A DNA stretch of 64,000 nt. It comes from JASSUD01 sp031963045. GTDB lineage: Bacteria > Pseudomonadota > Gammaproteobacteria > Burkholderiales > Burkholderiaceae. Of the stretch, positions 18,331 through 27,172 are shown piece by piece. The DNA lies in contig JASSUK010000002.1 in the NCBI GenBank assembly GCA_031963045.1, positions 41,509 through 105,508 on the forward strand, given 5' to 3'. The notes beneath the pieces are model-generated. The model was not told where the DNA came from, did not search any database, and was given only the letters and a program-made list of their open reading frames with translations. Each line of letters begins with the position of its first letter. Position 1 is the first letter of the stretch. Position numbers and translations under genes: made by a program.

Positions 18331-19137
18331 ATGCCCATGACCCCCTCTCAATTACCTCCCCGAGCACGAGATACCCATAAGGGGAATTTTGGACATGTAT
18401 TAATAATAGGTGGCACACAAGGAATGGGAGGCGCCGTGCGGCTGGCAGCGGAAGCTGCAGCACGGGTAGGCGCCGGCCTAGTTACTATTGCTACTCATGC
18501 AACCCATTACGCCTTCTTAAATGCAACACGCCCAGAGGTGATAAGCCATAAAGCTAGCATTGCAGCAGACCTCACTCCTTTACTAGCGCATGCAACCGTC
18601 ATCGCGATTGGGCCAGGTCTTGGACAATCCGATTGGTCACAGGAATTATTTGAAAAAGCCCTACAAAACCCACATCCTAAAGTAATAGATGCAGACGCTC
18701 TCAACCTTCTAGCGAAAAACCCGCAAAAACGCGAAGACTGGATACTAACCCCTCACCCTGGTGAAGCAGCACGCCTATTAGATTGCTCCATAGTAGACGT
18801 CCAAGCTAATCGCCTTGGAGCGGCTAAACAATTACAAGATCAGTACGGCGGTAGCATTGTCCTCAAAGGTAAAGGATCTATTGTCATAGATACTTTACAA
18901 ACCCCTTGGATATGCGAAGCAGGAAATGCGGGCATGGCCAGCGCAGGGATGGGAGATGTATTAACCGGCACCATAGCAGGTCTACTAGCACAGGGGCTAA
19001 ATTTGACTGAAGCAGCAATCACAGGCGTTGATTTACACGCCAAAGCCGGCGATCTCGCCGCGCAGATGGATGGTGAACGCGGCCTTTTAGCCAGCGATTT
19101 GATGGTGTATCTGCGTGAACTAGTTAACAAAAAATGA
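18331..19137 (+). CDS. nnrD: ADP-dependent NAD(P)HX dehydratase
   Basis: Repairs hydrated NAD(P)H. The ribokinase-like fold shows HVLIIGGTQGMGGAVRLAAEAAARVGAGLV, LTPHPGEAARLL and the catalytic NAGMASAGMGDVLTG. Only the dehydratase domain is present (268 residues). The NnrE epimerase domain often fused upstream is not in the neighbourhood. An alternative start is the ATG at 18337. Confidence 0.92.
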   Translation: MPMTPSQLPPRARDTHKGNFGHVLIIGGTQGMGGAVRLAAEAAARVGAGLVTIATHATHYAFLNATRPEVISHKASIAADLTPLLAHATVIAIGPGLGQSDWSQELFEKALQNPHPKVIDADALNLLAKNPQKREDWILTPHPGEAARLLDCSIVDVQANRLGAAKQLQDQYGGSIVLKGKGSIVIDTLQTPWICEAGNAGMASAGMGDVLTGTIAGLLAQGLNLTEAAITGVDLHAKAGDLAAQMDGERGLLASDLMVYLRELVNKK

Positions 19138-19231
19138 TAGGTAAATGTGTGCTGAGAGCTTCATCGAGATAGGGAGCAGCCCACGACCGATCCCCTCCCA
19201 CACCCTCGGCATGCGGGTCCACACTGGGCGG

Positions 19232-19281
19232 TTTTATTTACCTTTAAATGGAGTGCACACCCCATTTAAAGGTAAATAAAA
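19232..19281. promoter_or_regulatory. Perfect 20 bp palindrome upstream of lasso precursor 1
   Basis: Arms at 19232-19251 and 19262-19281 pair perfectly around a 10 nt loop. The downstream flank is A-rich, not T-rich, so it is not a normal terminator in either direction. A second version precedes precursor 2 (19858-19907) with matched changes in both arms. Confidence 0.7.
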
Positions 19282-19421
19282 AAAGGGGTATTTATCTTAT
19301 TAGAAAGATTTATTCTTTACATTATTCTGACTCTGCCAGTCGTAATTAGTATTGGCAAAGGTAGCTACTTGCGCAGTCTGCTGTGGCTTTATTTTTTAGA
19401 TTTTAATCTAAGGAGAATCTT

Positions 19422-19562
19422 ATGCAAAATAAAGATTTGAACACAACTGAAACTGTAGATTCCCAAGAAGAAAATGCATTGCTCACCGAATTCTGTGCTT
19501 CTGAAGTGACTCTCGGTGGCTCTGGACAATATAGAGAAGCCGGTATTGGTCGCTTTATGTAA
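19422..19562 (+). CDS. Lasso peptide precursor 1
   Basis: A 46-residue precursor with AAGGAG 6 bp before the ATG. The leader ends ...CASEVTL with threonine at the -2 position, as in lasso precursors. The predicted core is GGSGQYREAGIGRFM (15 residues). Gly1 and Glu8 fit an 8-residue macrolactam ring, leaving a 7-residue tail. Maturation enzymes lie just downstream. The core differs from precursor 2 at three positions (R7K, I11V, M15L). The core boundary and ring are inferred from family rules. Confidence 0.88.
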   Translation: MQNKDLNTTETVDSQEENALLTEFCASEVTLGGSGQYREAGIGRFM

Positions 19563-19608
19563 ATCTTAGAAATATAAAAATAAATATTTCGATGTAGTAA
19601 GCAAACAT

Positions 19609-19671
19609 GCTTCACCCCCCTTTTCTATGAGAAATCTCAATCAGTCCATCAAAGAGATGGGGAGGTGAAGC
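19609..19671 (+). promoter_or_regulatory. Intercistronic hairpin after precursor 1
   Basis: GCTTCACC...CCCC pairs with GGGG...GGTGAAGC around a long loop. The same structure follows precursor 2. In lasso clusters a hairpin here commonly lets the precursor be expressed in excess over the enzymes, so an attenuator or stabiliser role is likely. Confidence 0.65.
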
Positions 19672-19716
19672 GCTTGTGGGCTCTACCATGAGCTGTCACA
19701 CGAAAAATGAGCAAAT

Positions 19717-19842
19717 ATGTTCCATCATTTTATGCCCTCTGTTTTGGGCGCATGTTTTTCTAATCAGATAATCATGCTGGACACCCTTCGCGATCGATAC
19801 GCTGTGTTATCGCATGTCCAGTCTGCTGAAATTGGAAAGTGA
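19717..19842 (+). pseudogene. Truncated copy of lasso B gene
   Basis: A 41-codon frame whose first 38 residues track the N-terminus of the full B protein (MFHHFMPSVLGACF start). It then diverges into ...SAEIGK and stops. It lacks the protease part and nearly all of the leader-recognition domain. It is best explained as the 3' edge of the tandem duplication. Confidence 0.85.
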
Positions 19843-19857
19843 TCTTTTCAGGGACGG

Positions 19858-19907
19858 TTTTACTCACTTTTAAATGGAGCGCATACCCCATTTAAGAATG
19901 AGTAAAA
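19858..19907. promoter_or_regulatory. Palindrome upstream of lasso precursor 2
   Basis: Arms 19858-19877 and 19888-19907. Compared with the first copy, three base pairs change on both sides and keep pairing. One mismatch and one possible G-U pair remain. Confidence 0.7.
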
Positions 19908-20050
19908 AAAGGGGTGTTTATCTTATTCGAAAGATTTATTTTTTAAATTATTCTGAATCTGCCAGTCGTAATTTGTATTGGCAAAGTTAGCTACTTGCGC
20001 AGTCTGCCTGTGGCTTTATTTTTTTAGATTTTTAACATAAGGAGAATAAT

Positions 20051-20191
20051 ATGCAAAATAAAGATATCAACACGACTGAAACTGTAAATTCCCAAGAAGA
20101 AAATGAATTACTCACAGAATTCTGTGCTTCTGAAATGACTCTCGGCGGCTCTGGACAATATAAAGAAGCTGGTGTGGGTCGCTTCCTATAA
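20051..20191 (+). CDS. Lasso peptide precursor 2
   Basis: A 46-residue paralogue of precursor 1, with AAGGAG 6 bp before the ATG. The leader ends ...CASEMTL, and the predicted core is GGSGQYKEAGVGRFL with a Gly1-Glu8 ring. It is followed by a hairpin and then the intact B, C and D genes. The 15-residue length equals that of mycetohabin-15 described from Mycetohabitans. Whether the sequences match I cannot check. Confidence 0.88.
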   Translation: MQNKDINTTETVNSQEENELLTEFCASEMTLGGSGQYKEAGVGRFL

Positions 20192-20239
20192 ACATTAGAA
20201 ATATAAAATAAAAAAATATTTCGATGTACTAAGTAGCAT

Positions 20240-20307
20240 GCTTCACCTCCCCTTTTTTCTATGAGAAAACCCAATCAGTCTAATTATAGAGCTGGGGAGG
20301 TGAAATG
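20240..20307 (+). promoter_or_regulatory. Intercistronic hairpin after precursor 2
   Basis: GCTTCACCTCCCC pairs with GGGGAGGTGAA. It is the counterpart of the hairpin at 19609-19671 and lies between the precursor and the B gene. Confidence 0.65.
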
Positions 20308-20351
20308 CTTGTGGGTTCTACCATGAGCTGTCACATGAAAAATGAGCAAAT

Positions 20352-21164
20352 ATGTTCCATCATTTCATGCCCTCTGTTTTGGGCGCATGTTTTTCTAATC
20401 AGATAATCATGCTGGACGCCGTTCGCGATCGATACGCGGTGTTATCGCATGCTCAGTCTGCTGAAGTAGCGCCGTACGTTGGCCTGGAATGGTCTGGTGC
20501 GCCAACTAATATGGCCCAATCTACCTCCTTGCTCAAACAATTAATCCATGCAGGATGGCTTACAGACACGACTTTTCCCCATATTGATCCTAAGTTCAAC
20601 ACGGTTAGTCCTACGCCGCAGACGGGTGGGATGTCTGCCAATGGCTGGAAGTTGCCTAATGATGCGTTTGAGCATCGCCCCCCATTTCGCTTGATTGTCA
20701 AAGCGCTCTTTATATTGAGATCGGTGCATAGGCGGGTAGCGCGCGACAAACTCCCTGGACTCCTGCAACAGTGCGCACGAGCCCGTCAAGAAGCAAATCT
20801 GGCTTTTGGCCAACCCCATGAGTATGCACCGTTTGTGGCAGCCATCAACTGGGCGTGTTTGCTCTATCCCAAATCGACTAAATGCCTGGAATGGTCGGTA
20901 GCGCTAACACTCCTGTGCGCACGGTCCGGATTGGCTTTAAACCTTGTGATCGGTGTGCAATCCTTTCCTTTTTATGCACATGCGTGGTCAGAAGCCAATG
21001 GCGTGGTTATTGGGGATAGCCCAAGCAGGAGAGAGGAGTTGTCGGTCATTCTGGAATTTCCTACCCCTTTATTAGAACTCCCTCATGACTCTACTTGGCA
21101 TCGTCTATCCGCCTTCACAAGATTGTTTGATACCCAACCGACAATGGCAGGTCATTCGCAATAA
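20352..21164 (+). CDS. Lasso peptide maturation protease (fused B protein, McjB-like)
   Basis: The N-terminal ~85 residues should be the leader-binding RRE domain. The C-terminal part is a transglutaminase-like cysteine protease with Cys178 (KCLEWSVALTLL), His210 (FYAHAWSE) and Asp222 (VIGDSPS), a complete triad. It cleaves the leader so the cyclase can close the ring. 270 residues. Its end overlaps the cyclase gene by 80 bp in another frame, indicating coupling. RRE and protease are fused, as in proteobacterial clusters. Confidence 0.9.
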   Translation: MFHHFMPSVLGACFSNQIIMLDAVRDRYAVLSHAQSAEVAPYVGLEWSGAPTNMAQSTSLLKQLIHAGWLTDTTFPHIDPKFNTVSPTPQTGGMSANGWKLPNDAFEHRPPFRLIVKALFILRSVHRRVARDKLPGLLQQCARARQEANLAFGQPHEYAPFVAAINWACLLYPKSTKCLEWSVALTLLCARSGLALNLVIGVQSFPFYAHAWSEANGVVIGDSPSRREELSVILEFPTPLLELPHDSTWHRLSAFTRLFDTQPTMAGHSQ

Positions 21165-22848
21165 AGAGAGTAATCAGGGAAGCCACATCGCAGGGGCGCT
21201 CTGGCAGGAAGCAGGTGGTCCACACAGCGCACAGGTGATGCAAGAAGATAATGCCTCCCATTTCTATTGCTTATATGGAAGCGCATTTTCGAAAGTAGAT
21301 AATAGTCCTCTAAGTAAAGCGAATTTGAATGCCATTGCGTTAAAAAGTCCTGAACAACTCACTACCCAATTTTGGGGGCAGTATCTATGGATATGCTTTG
21401 ACAAGGTAGCGCAGCAATTTATCTGTGTCAGTGATCCTAGCAGCCAGTGGGCGGTGTACTGGTCGTGGTCAGCGCGATACGGCTTACTCTTTTCCGATTC
21501 GATTACGTGTTTATATGAAGCCCTTAGTGAGCGTGGTGAGCGCCCGGGGTGGAATACGGCTTTTTTCCCTACCTGGTTGCGTACCGGGTCGGTACAAAAT
21601 GGCGATATGCCTTTTGATTCTATCTCTGAACTCCCAGCGGGCTGTGCGGTTATCTGCATGCCGGGGTGCAAACCAGACATCACCCCGATTTGGGATCCTC
21701 TGGCACATACTTCACAGAGCGTGGCACAAGACCCTTTTGACCTGCTAAAAAACTATCTGAGCCTACATATCCCACACACCAGTCAGCCAGTACTGGAGCT
21801 TTCTGGCGGATTGGAATCCAGCTCGGTTTTGCTAGCCTTGCGCGCGATATCTTCGGCTGAAAGACCATTGACGTGCGCCCATTATTACAACGCCCAGGTT
21901 GCTTCTTCAAATGAACTAGAACATGCGAAAAATGTCGTACAACATGCGCGTGCAAACCTGCATGAAGTCGATATACAGGCGCTGTCCTTCGCGCCCGCAC
22001 AAGCCATTCCGCGTATGGCGAAACCACATATTAGATATTGTCTACTCGGGTTCAATCAAGAGTTTGCCAGCCGGCTAGAGCACCAGGAGAACACGCCGCT
22101 CATCAGTGGGCATGGCGGAGATGCGCTTTTTCTTGCTCCACCACCTTTTGGTGTGCTGGCAGATGCCATGCTGGGTTTACGCTGGCGGCAGATGAGGAAG
22201 ATTGCGATGGAATTAGCATTGATGCACCGAGCGTCGCTCCCGCAAGTAGCGCATAAGGCTATGCAATCTCTCTTTGTCGCAGATCCTTCTGAAAATATTA
22301 ATGGCAACTTTGCACTGTTCGCTGAGGCAGCACACCAGCCAATAAGCAAAGGGCGCGCACATTTGCATCCCTTTATGCAAACCACAAAAATTCGTCGGCC
22401 AGGTAAGTTATATCAACTATTTTTAGCTTTTTTATCACTGGATGATATCCGAGCACCTGCTCACCCTTTCAAGCGCCTTACACATTACCCTTTTTTGTGT
22501 CAGCCCATGATTGAGTTAGCCGTCTCTACGCCCAGCTACGCGCATTTTGACGGGGCGCATAACCGTATTCTCTTGAGGAAATCGGTCTCGAAGGCGACAG
22601 GCTACCCTCATTTATGGCGAAGAAACAAAGGGGAAACCTCAGGGATTGATCTACTCGGTATCCAGAGGCATAAAAACCATATCATGGAGCGCTGCTTAGA
22701 AGGTTTTCTCGCCAAGGAAGGCTATATCGATGTAGCTAAAACGCGTATGGCTATCCAGGAAAGCAGTAAAGGCCGAAGTGAATATTTCATGGATATCTTG
22801 CATATTTTTGCCGTTGAACTCTTTATGCAGGGATGGCGGCAAGCATGA
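21085..22848 (+). CDS. Lasso macrolactam synthetase (C protein, asparagine-synthetase-like)
   Basis: A McjC-type cyclase that adenylates the ring acid (predicted Glu8) and joins it to Gly1. The N-terminal region (1-200) resembles the glutaminase-like domain of asparagine synthetase B without its usual N-terminal Cys. The ATP-pyrophosphatase P-loop is LELSGGLESSSVLL near residue 240, with HGGDALFLAPPP further on. 587 residues, standard. It overlaps both neighbours. Confidence 0.9.
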   Translation: MTLLGIVYPPSQDCLIPNRQWQVIRNKESNQGSHIAGALWQEAGGPHSAQVMQEDNASHFYCLYGSAFSKVDNSPLSKANLNAIALKSPEQLTTQFWGQYLWICFDKVAQQFICVSDPSSQWAVYWSWSARYGLLFSDSITCLYEALSERGERPGWNTAFFPTWLRTGSVQNGDMPFDSISELPAGCAVICMPGCKPDITPIWDPLAHTSQSVAQDPFDLLKNYLSLHIPHTSQPVLELSGGLESSSVLLALRAISSAERPLTCAHYYNAQVASSNELEHAKNVVQHARANLHEVDIQALSFAPAQAIPRMAKPHIRYCLLGFNQEFASRLEHQENTPLISGHGGDALFLAPPPFGVLADAMLGLRWRQMRKIAMELALMHRASLPQVAHKAMQSLFVADPSENINGNFALFAEAAHQPISKGRAHLHPFMQTTKIRRPGKLYQLFLAFLSLDDIRAPAHPFKRLTHYPFLCQPMIELAVSTPSYAHFDGAHNRILLRKSVSKATGYPHLWRRNKGETSGIDLLGIQRHKNHIMERCLEGFLAKEGYIDVAKTRMAIQESSKGRSEYFMDILHIFAVELFMQGWRQA

Positions 22849-24656
22849 AGGGGCAACGTGCTTTTAAGACATTGCTTTTCTTATTGAAATGCCTCTGGTC
22901 AAATACCTGGTCCGCGCATCTTCAAGCACTTGCTGCTATAACCTGCACAGGCACTGCCATTGGCTTGAGCGTCGTCACCCCGATATTGCTCAAATACTTA
23001 ATCGATGTTTTTTCCAGCCCATCCCCCTCCGCCACAACGGCTTATATACTTTGCGCGGCCTATGGAGGCGCATGGTTTCTCTCCCAGACATTGCGTCACG
23101 GTGAGCAATATCTATTAATTGTCATTAATGAGCGGATAAAACGCACTATCACACTCAATTACGTTAGCCAGGTGTTCAATCAACCCGCTGCAATGCAGAG
23201 CGAGCATCAGACCGGGACAACCGCTAGCGAAGTTAGACGCGCACAAGACAGCACCCTGCGTGTATTAATTGGCATTTTCTGGAGCATTGCTCCTCTTTTC
23301 ATTGAAATCGTGTTTGCAAGTCTCGTCGTGTTCTCGCTGTTTGGTGGGCTCTATGCGGCGGTATTGCTGGGGTTTTTATTAGCGTATCTGGGCTTTACAG
23401 CATTGACCATGCAGCGCTGTGTGGCACTGCAACACCAGGGCAATCTCGCCACCGACCATGCATCGGCCCGTTTGGTCGATACCCTTGCCCATGTGGACAC
23501 CGTCAAAGCTTTTTCCAATGAAGCCCACGAGTTGGCACAACTGGACGACACGTTTAAGACTAGCGAACAAGCCAATAATCGCATCACGCGTACGACGGAA
23601 ATATTGGGTGTGCTGCAACTGTTGATCCTCGGCGTTGCGCTGAGCGTCCTTACCTTACTCGCTTGCCGAGATATCTTGGCACACCGGCGCACCATCGGTG
23701 ATTTCGCCTTATTAAGCAGTTATCTGCTGCAATTTACTTTGCCACTCTCCTCTTTCGGATATGCCATACGAGAAGCACAGCTTGGCATGTTCAATCTGGG
23801 AGAGTTGCTAGACAAACTGCATGCACGGCAACCGTTTAAGCCTATGCATCATTTACTTTTTAAGCAGGCGCCGTCGATTGAATTTCGGGAGGCTAGTTTT
23901 CGCCATGCATCAGGCAAACCCCTTCTAGATTGCGCAAGCTTTTCTATTCCTGCTGGGGCCTTTTGTGCGGTGGTCGGAGAAACTGGAGCGGGCAAATCTA
24001 CGCTGATGAAATTGCTATTGCGTTTATACGCGCTCGATGCTGGACAAATACTTATAGATGGTCAACCCATCGAGTCGTTTACGGCGCAGCCCTTACGCCA
24101 GTCCATCAGTTATGTGACGCAAGATGCGCATTTATTAGATCGATCCTTACGCGACAACCTCAACTTTGCCTGCCCTACGGCTTCAGATGCAGACCTTGCG
24201 CAAGCTATTCGTATTGCTATGCTCACCCCCGTTATTACTTCAGCCAGTGAAGGACTTGAGACACGCATCGGAGAGCGGGGCAATAAACTGTCAGGGGGCG
24301 AACGACAAAGGGTGGCCCTTGCCCGCGCGTTGCTCCGAAAAAGTCCTTTATTGCTTCTAGATGAACCCACCGCAGCGCTCGATGCCCAAACTGAAGGAGC
24401 CATCTTCTTGCATCTGCATGAAGATTACGGGCACACCACTCGGTTGGTTATCGCACACCGACTTTCTGCCATTGCGCATGCCGATTTGATTCTAGTCTTG
24501 AAAGAAGGTTCTATCGTGGAATCCGGCACGCATCAAAGCCTGCTAGCGCAACATGGTGAATACGCTGAGCTTTGGCGCAAACAAGATGGCATGCGATTGA
24601 ATCTTGCACCATCTGACAGTACATCCATCCTAAGCCGCCAAGAAGCATGCGTTTAG
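22833..24656 (+). CDS. Lasso peptide ABC exporter (D protein)
   Basis: A fused permease-ATPase. Six hydrophobic spans lie in the first ~330 residues (e.g. ITCTGTAIGLSVVTPILLKYLI). The nucleotide-binding domain has Walker A GETGAGKST near residue 381, signature LSGGERQR near 486 and Walker B LLLLDEPTAALD. It exports the mature peptide and usually confers self-immunity. The start overlaps the cyclase gene by 16 bp. Confidence 0.92.
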   Translation: MAASMKGQRAFKTLLFLLKCLWSNTWSAHLQALAAITCTGTAIGLSVVTPILLKYLIDVFSSPSPSATTAYILCAAYGGAWFLSQTLRHGEQYLLIVINERIKRTITLNYVSQVFNQPAAMQSEHQTGTTASEVRRAQDSTLRVLIGIFWSIAPLFIEIVFASLVVFSLFGGLYAAVLLGFLLAYLGFTALTMQRCVALQHQGNLATDHASARLVDTLAHVDTVKAFSNEAHELAQLDDTFKTSEQANNRITRTTEILGVLQLLILGVALSVLTLLACRDILAHRRTIGDFALLSSYLLQFTLPLSSFGYAIREAQLGMFNLGELLDKLHARQPFKPMHHLLFKQAPSIEFREASFRHASGKPLLDCASFSIPAGAFCAVVGETGAGKSTLMKLLLRLYALDAGQILIDGQPIESFTAQPLRQSISYVTQDAHLLDRSLRDNLNFACPTASDADLAQAIRIAMLTPVITSASEGLETRIGERGNKLSGGERQRVALARALLRKSPLLLLDEPTAALDAQTEGAIFLHLHEDYGHTTRLVIAHRLSAIAHADLILVLKEGSIVESGTHQSLLAQHGEYAELWRKQDGMRLNLAPSDSTSILSRQEACV

Positions 24657-24683
24657 TAAACCTGTTTATACAAAGGAATATAA

Positions 24684-26312
24684 ATGATCTCGCCTCTCTC
24701 CTCTCCCGGATCTGTCAGATATAGAGTCTTATCGTCACATAGTGAAGAGGAGGTTGCACTCTCCCCCACGAGTTACATGCAGCCTCAGGTAACCAGCGAG
24801 CCTAGAGACACAGCAGTAGAGATAAACACAGAGGAAACATTAACTTCCACCGAATCAGAAACTGCAAATTTAATAGGTTCTCCTACACCAACAGAACCTA
24901 TTACTTACCTTGCAGCTATCAATCAGCTATTCAAACCCGCTGTATCTTTAAGCCTGTCTAGTTTAGGCACGGTACTACATGGGATCGTTAGTGGCATCGC
25001 GATACGCCACTTAGGCCAAAATGAAATGGCAGCTATCCCTTTAGCCATGGCATCCGTTGCTCAACTCAAAGGTCTTGTGCAAGGAGTGCTAACTCCTACT
25101 TGCGTGTTTGTAGGGGAATTAAATGGTGCCCAAGAAAAAGCCCGAATCGGCGAAATTGTTGCCCAAAGCTGGTGGGTTAGCGGTACCTTAAGTTTACCTA
25201 CCAGCCTATTGCTACGTAATGTTTCACCCTTTTTAAGCACTTTGGGTATATCCGAAGAAGTCTCGCAAGCCGCCCAAAAATATTGTGATGCCGTAAGTTA
25301 CAGCGTTATGCCATCGTTTTTTTGTGCGAGCGATCTATTCTTTGCACGAGGTAACAGACAGCCTGAAATTGTTTTAATTGTGGGTATGGTAAATGCCGTT
25401 CTGTCTTCGTTTTTGAGTTACGCGCTAGCACTCGGCGCTTTTGGTTTTCCCCGTTTAGGTATCGCTGGTTTAGGTTATGGGGATGCGTTGGCCATTTCGC
25501 TAAGCTCTATAGGATTGAGGCTTTACTATAAATTTAGCCGGCAATACGATGAATTCAAGTTATTTGATTGGCATCTTCCAAACTTCAAAGATATTTCAAC
25601 GCTTTTCAAAGTTGGCCTGCCAATTGGCTTAAGTAATGTGTTTGTCTCAGCCCATGCAGTCATTCTGTCGTTGTTAGCTGGCAACCTTGGTAAAGAGGTA
25701 TCCATTGCGCAAGAGGTTTCATCTACACCTTTATCAGCAGTTGATACTATGCTCGTGGGCTTGGTATTAGCCACAAGCGTAGAGATTGCCAATGCGATGG
25801 GGGAATTAAAAGCCGCGGTAGAACATCATGAAGGAGCAACACTCATCAAGCATCTGCAGCAAAACGTCAGACGCTTTGGCAATGCAGGCCTTATCGTAGG
25901 CTTGTCTGCAGCATGCTGCGCTTGCCTGTTATTTACAGGTTTCTCTAAACAAATCTCAGAAATTTTTCTCGATACCTCACAAGATATTCCCAAAGAAACT
26001 CTGCCATTAGCGCAAACGCTTTTAGTTATTAGTAGTGTGGGTCTCATTATCGACACACTTAAAAATATCAGCGCTAGCAACTTACTGAGTATGCAAGATA
26101 CCTTATTTGCTTCAATACTCGACACGGCCGGAAATATACTGGGATTATCCGCAGGCGCGTATTTATCGTCACAAGCCAATAAAAAAGCCGAATGGTTATT
26201 TATTGGTCAAGTTTTAGGAAGTCTGGTAGCGGCGCTAGCTATTACCCACCGATGGCTTAAGAAAAGTAATTTTAATCAGAATAACAATATGGACCTATAT
26301 AGAGTGGCTTAG
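24684..26312 (+). CDS. MATE-type multidrug transporter with Ser/Thr-rich N-terminal extension
   Basis: About 12 hydrophobic spans in the MATE pattern, including AIRHLGQNEMAAIPLAMASV near the start and PIGLSNVFVSAHAVIL at the start of the second half. The first ~70 residues are an unusual Ser/Thr/Glu/Pro-rich extension with no hydrophobicity. It starts 27 bp after the lasso exporter, so it may be co-transcribed and could be a second efflux route. The extension resembles the disordered N-termini of the candidate effectors in this window. Substrate unknown. Confidence 0.82.
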   Translation: MISPLSSPGSVRYRVLSSHSEEEVALSPTSYMQPQVTSEPRDTAVEINTEETLTSTESETANLIGSPTPTEPITYLAAINQLFKPAVSLSLSSLGTVLHGIVSGIAIRHLGQNEMAAIPLAMASVAQLKGLVQGVLTPTCVFVGELNGAQEKARIGEIVAQSWWVSGTLSLPTSLLLRNVSPFLSTLGISEEVSQAAQKYCDAVSYSVMPSFFCASDLFFARGNRQPEIVLIVGMVNAVLSSFLSYALALGAFGFPRLGIAGLGYGDALAISLSSIGLRLYYKFSRQYDEFKLFDWHLPNFKDISTLFKVGLPIGLSNVFVSAHAVILSLLAGNLGKEVSIAQEVSSTPLSAVDTMLVGLVLATSVEIANAMGELKAAVEHHEGATLIKHLQQNVRRFGNAGLIVGLSAACCACLLFTGFSKQISEIFLDTSQDIPKETLPLAQTLLVISSVGLIIDTLKNISASNLLSMQDTLFASILDTAGNILGLSAGAYLSSQANKKAEWLFIGQVLGSLVAALAITHRWLKKSNFNQNNNMDLYRVA

Positions 26313-26465
26313 AACATGCGCATATCCTCTTTTCCCGGGGAATTTGAAAGTAGGCTGAATTAAATAAAAAAAGCTCTAAATGAAAGGGCCTTTTTGCTAT
26401 TTTCGATTTTAGGCTTGCCCCTATTCCACTTTTATGCCGGTTTGACGCCAAAGGACCATATAGCA

Positions 26466-27161
26466 ATGGAGCAAAAAATTTTCCTTATTAGCGACTGGCA
26501 GCGCATCTTATTGGGTAATACTCCTTGGTATTTTTTGTTAGAGGTGTTGGTGCGTGCCGGTGCTATTTATATGATGCTGATGCTAGTAATGCGTCTGTTA
26601 GGTAAGCATGTCGCCGCTCAATACACCCTATTTGAAATGTCCGCCGTGATCACTTTGTCAAGCGCGGCCGGCGTGGTTTTAACTGCTCCTGACAATGGCA
26701 TGTTGCCGCCTTTCACATCTTTAATCACCGTATTGGCGCTACATCATATATTGTCGAAGTGGAGAAGAAAAAATCAGGTTGTCGAGATGGCGGTGACTGG
26801 CGAAGTACTGATATTAGTAAAAAATGGTCAGCTTCTTGGTGACAATATGAAAATGGCTCTCATCTCGAAAAAGAAAATATTTGAAATTTTGCGCGAGCGA
26901 AAATTCCAGCATTTAAGTCAAATTAGCCGATTATATTTAGAACCTTCTGGCAATTTTTCGATTATTGCGGCTAATCATCCGAAGCCAGGACTATCTATCC
27001 TCCCTTCTATCGATCGGGAATTACACGCTGAAGCAGCAGTAGATAGTCATTTTGCCTGCATGAACTGTGGAAACGTTACAGAATCACAACTCCCTCTAAC
27101 AGAAGAATGCAAGAGCTGCGGCTCACATGCATGGACGAAAGCCGTGCTTGAGCTGGGATAG
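26466..27161 (+). CDS. DUF421 (YetF-like) membrane protein with C-terminal zinc ribbon
   Basis: Three N-terminal hydrophobic spans (LLEVLVRAGAIYMMLMLVMRLLGK onward) precede the cytosolic DUF421 domain (EMAVTGEVLILVKNGQLLGDNM, RLYLEPSGNFSI). The C-terminus adds CMNC...CKSC, a likely zinc ribbon. The frame opens upstream at a TTG, but ATG 26466 (MEQKIFLISDW) aligns with the neighbouring paralogue. Function of the family is unknown. Confidence 0.85.
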   Translation: MEQKIFLISDWQRILLGNTPWYFLLEVLVRAGAIYMMLMLVMRLLGKHVAAQYTLFEMSAVITLSSAAGVVLTAPDNGMLPPFTSLITVLALHHILSKWRRKNQVVEMAVTGEVLILVKNGQLLGDNMKMALISKKKIFEILRERKFQHLSQISRLYLEPSGNFSIIAANHPKPGLSILPSIDRELHAEAAVDSHFACMNCGNVTESQLPLTEECKSCGSHAWTKAVLELG

Positions 27162-27172
27162 GAATAAAGATT

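Larger units (their letters stand above)
19225..20474. repeat. Tandem duplication of ~630 bp (leader region, precursor, start of B gene)
   Basis: Unit 1 (about 19225-19842) and unit 2 (from about 19854) align through the upstream palindrome, the precursor gene, the intercistronic hairpin and the first ~38 codons of the B gene. Start codons of the two precursors are 629 bp apart and of the two B genes 635 bp apart. Unit 1's B gene ends after 41 codons, marking the junction. Confidence 0.9.

Noticed and set aside
19232..19281. Rho-independent terminator after the NAD(P)HX dehydratase gene
   Set aside because: The stem is AT-rich and followed by A residues rather than a T-tract on either strand.
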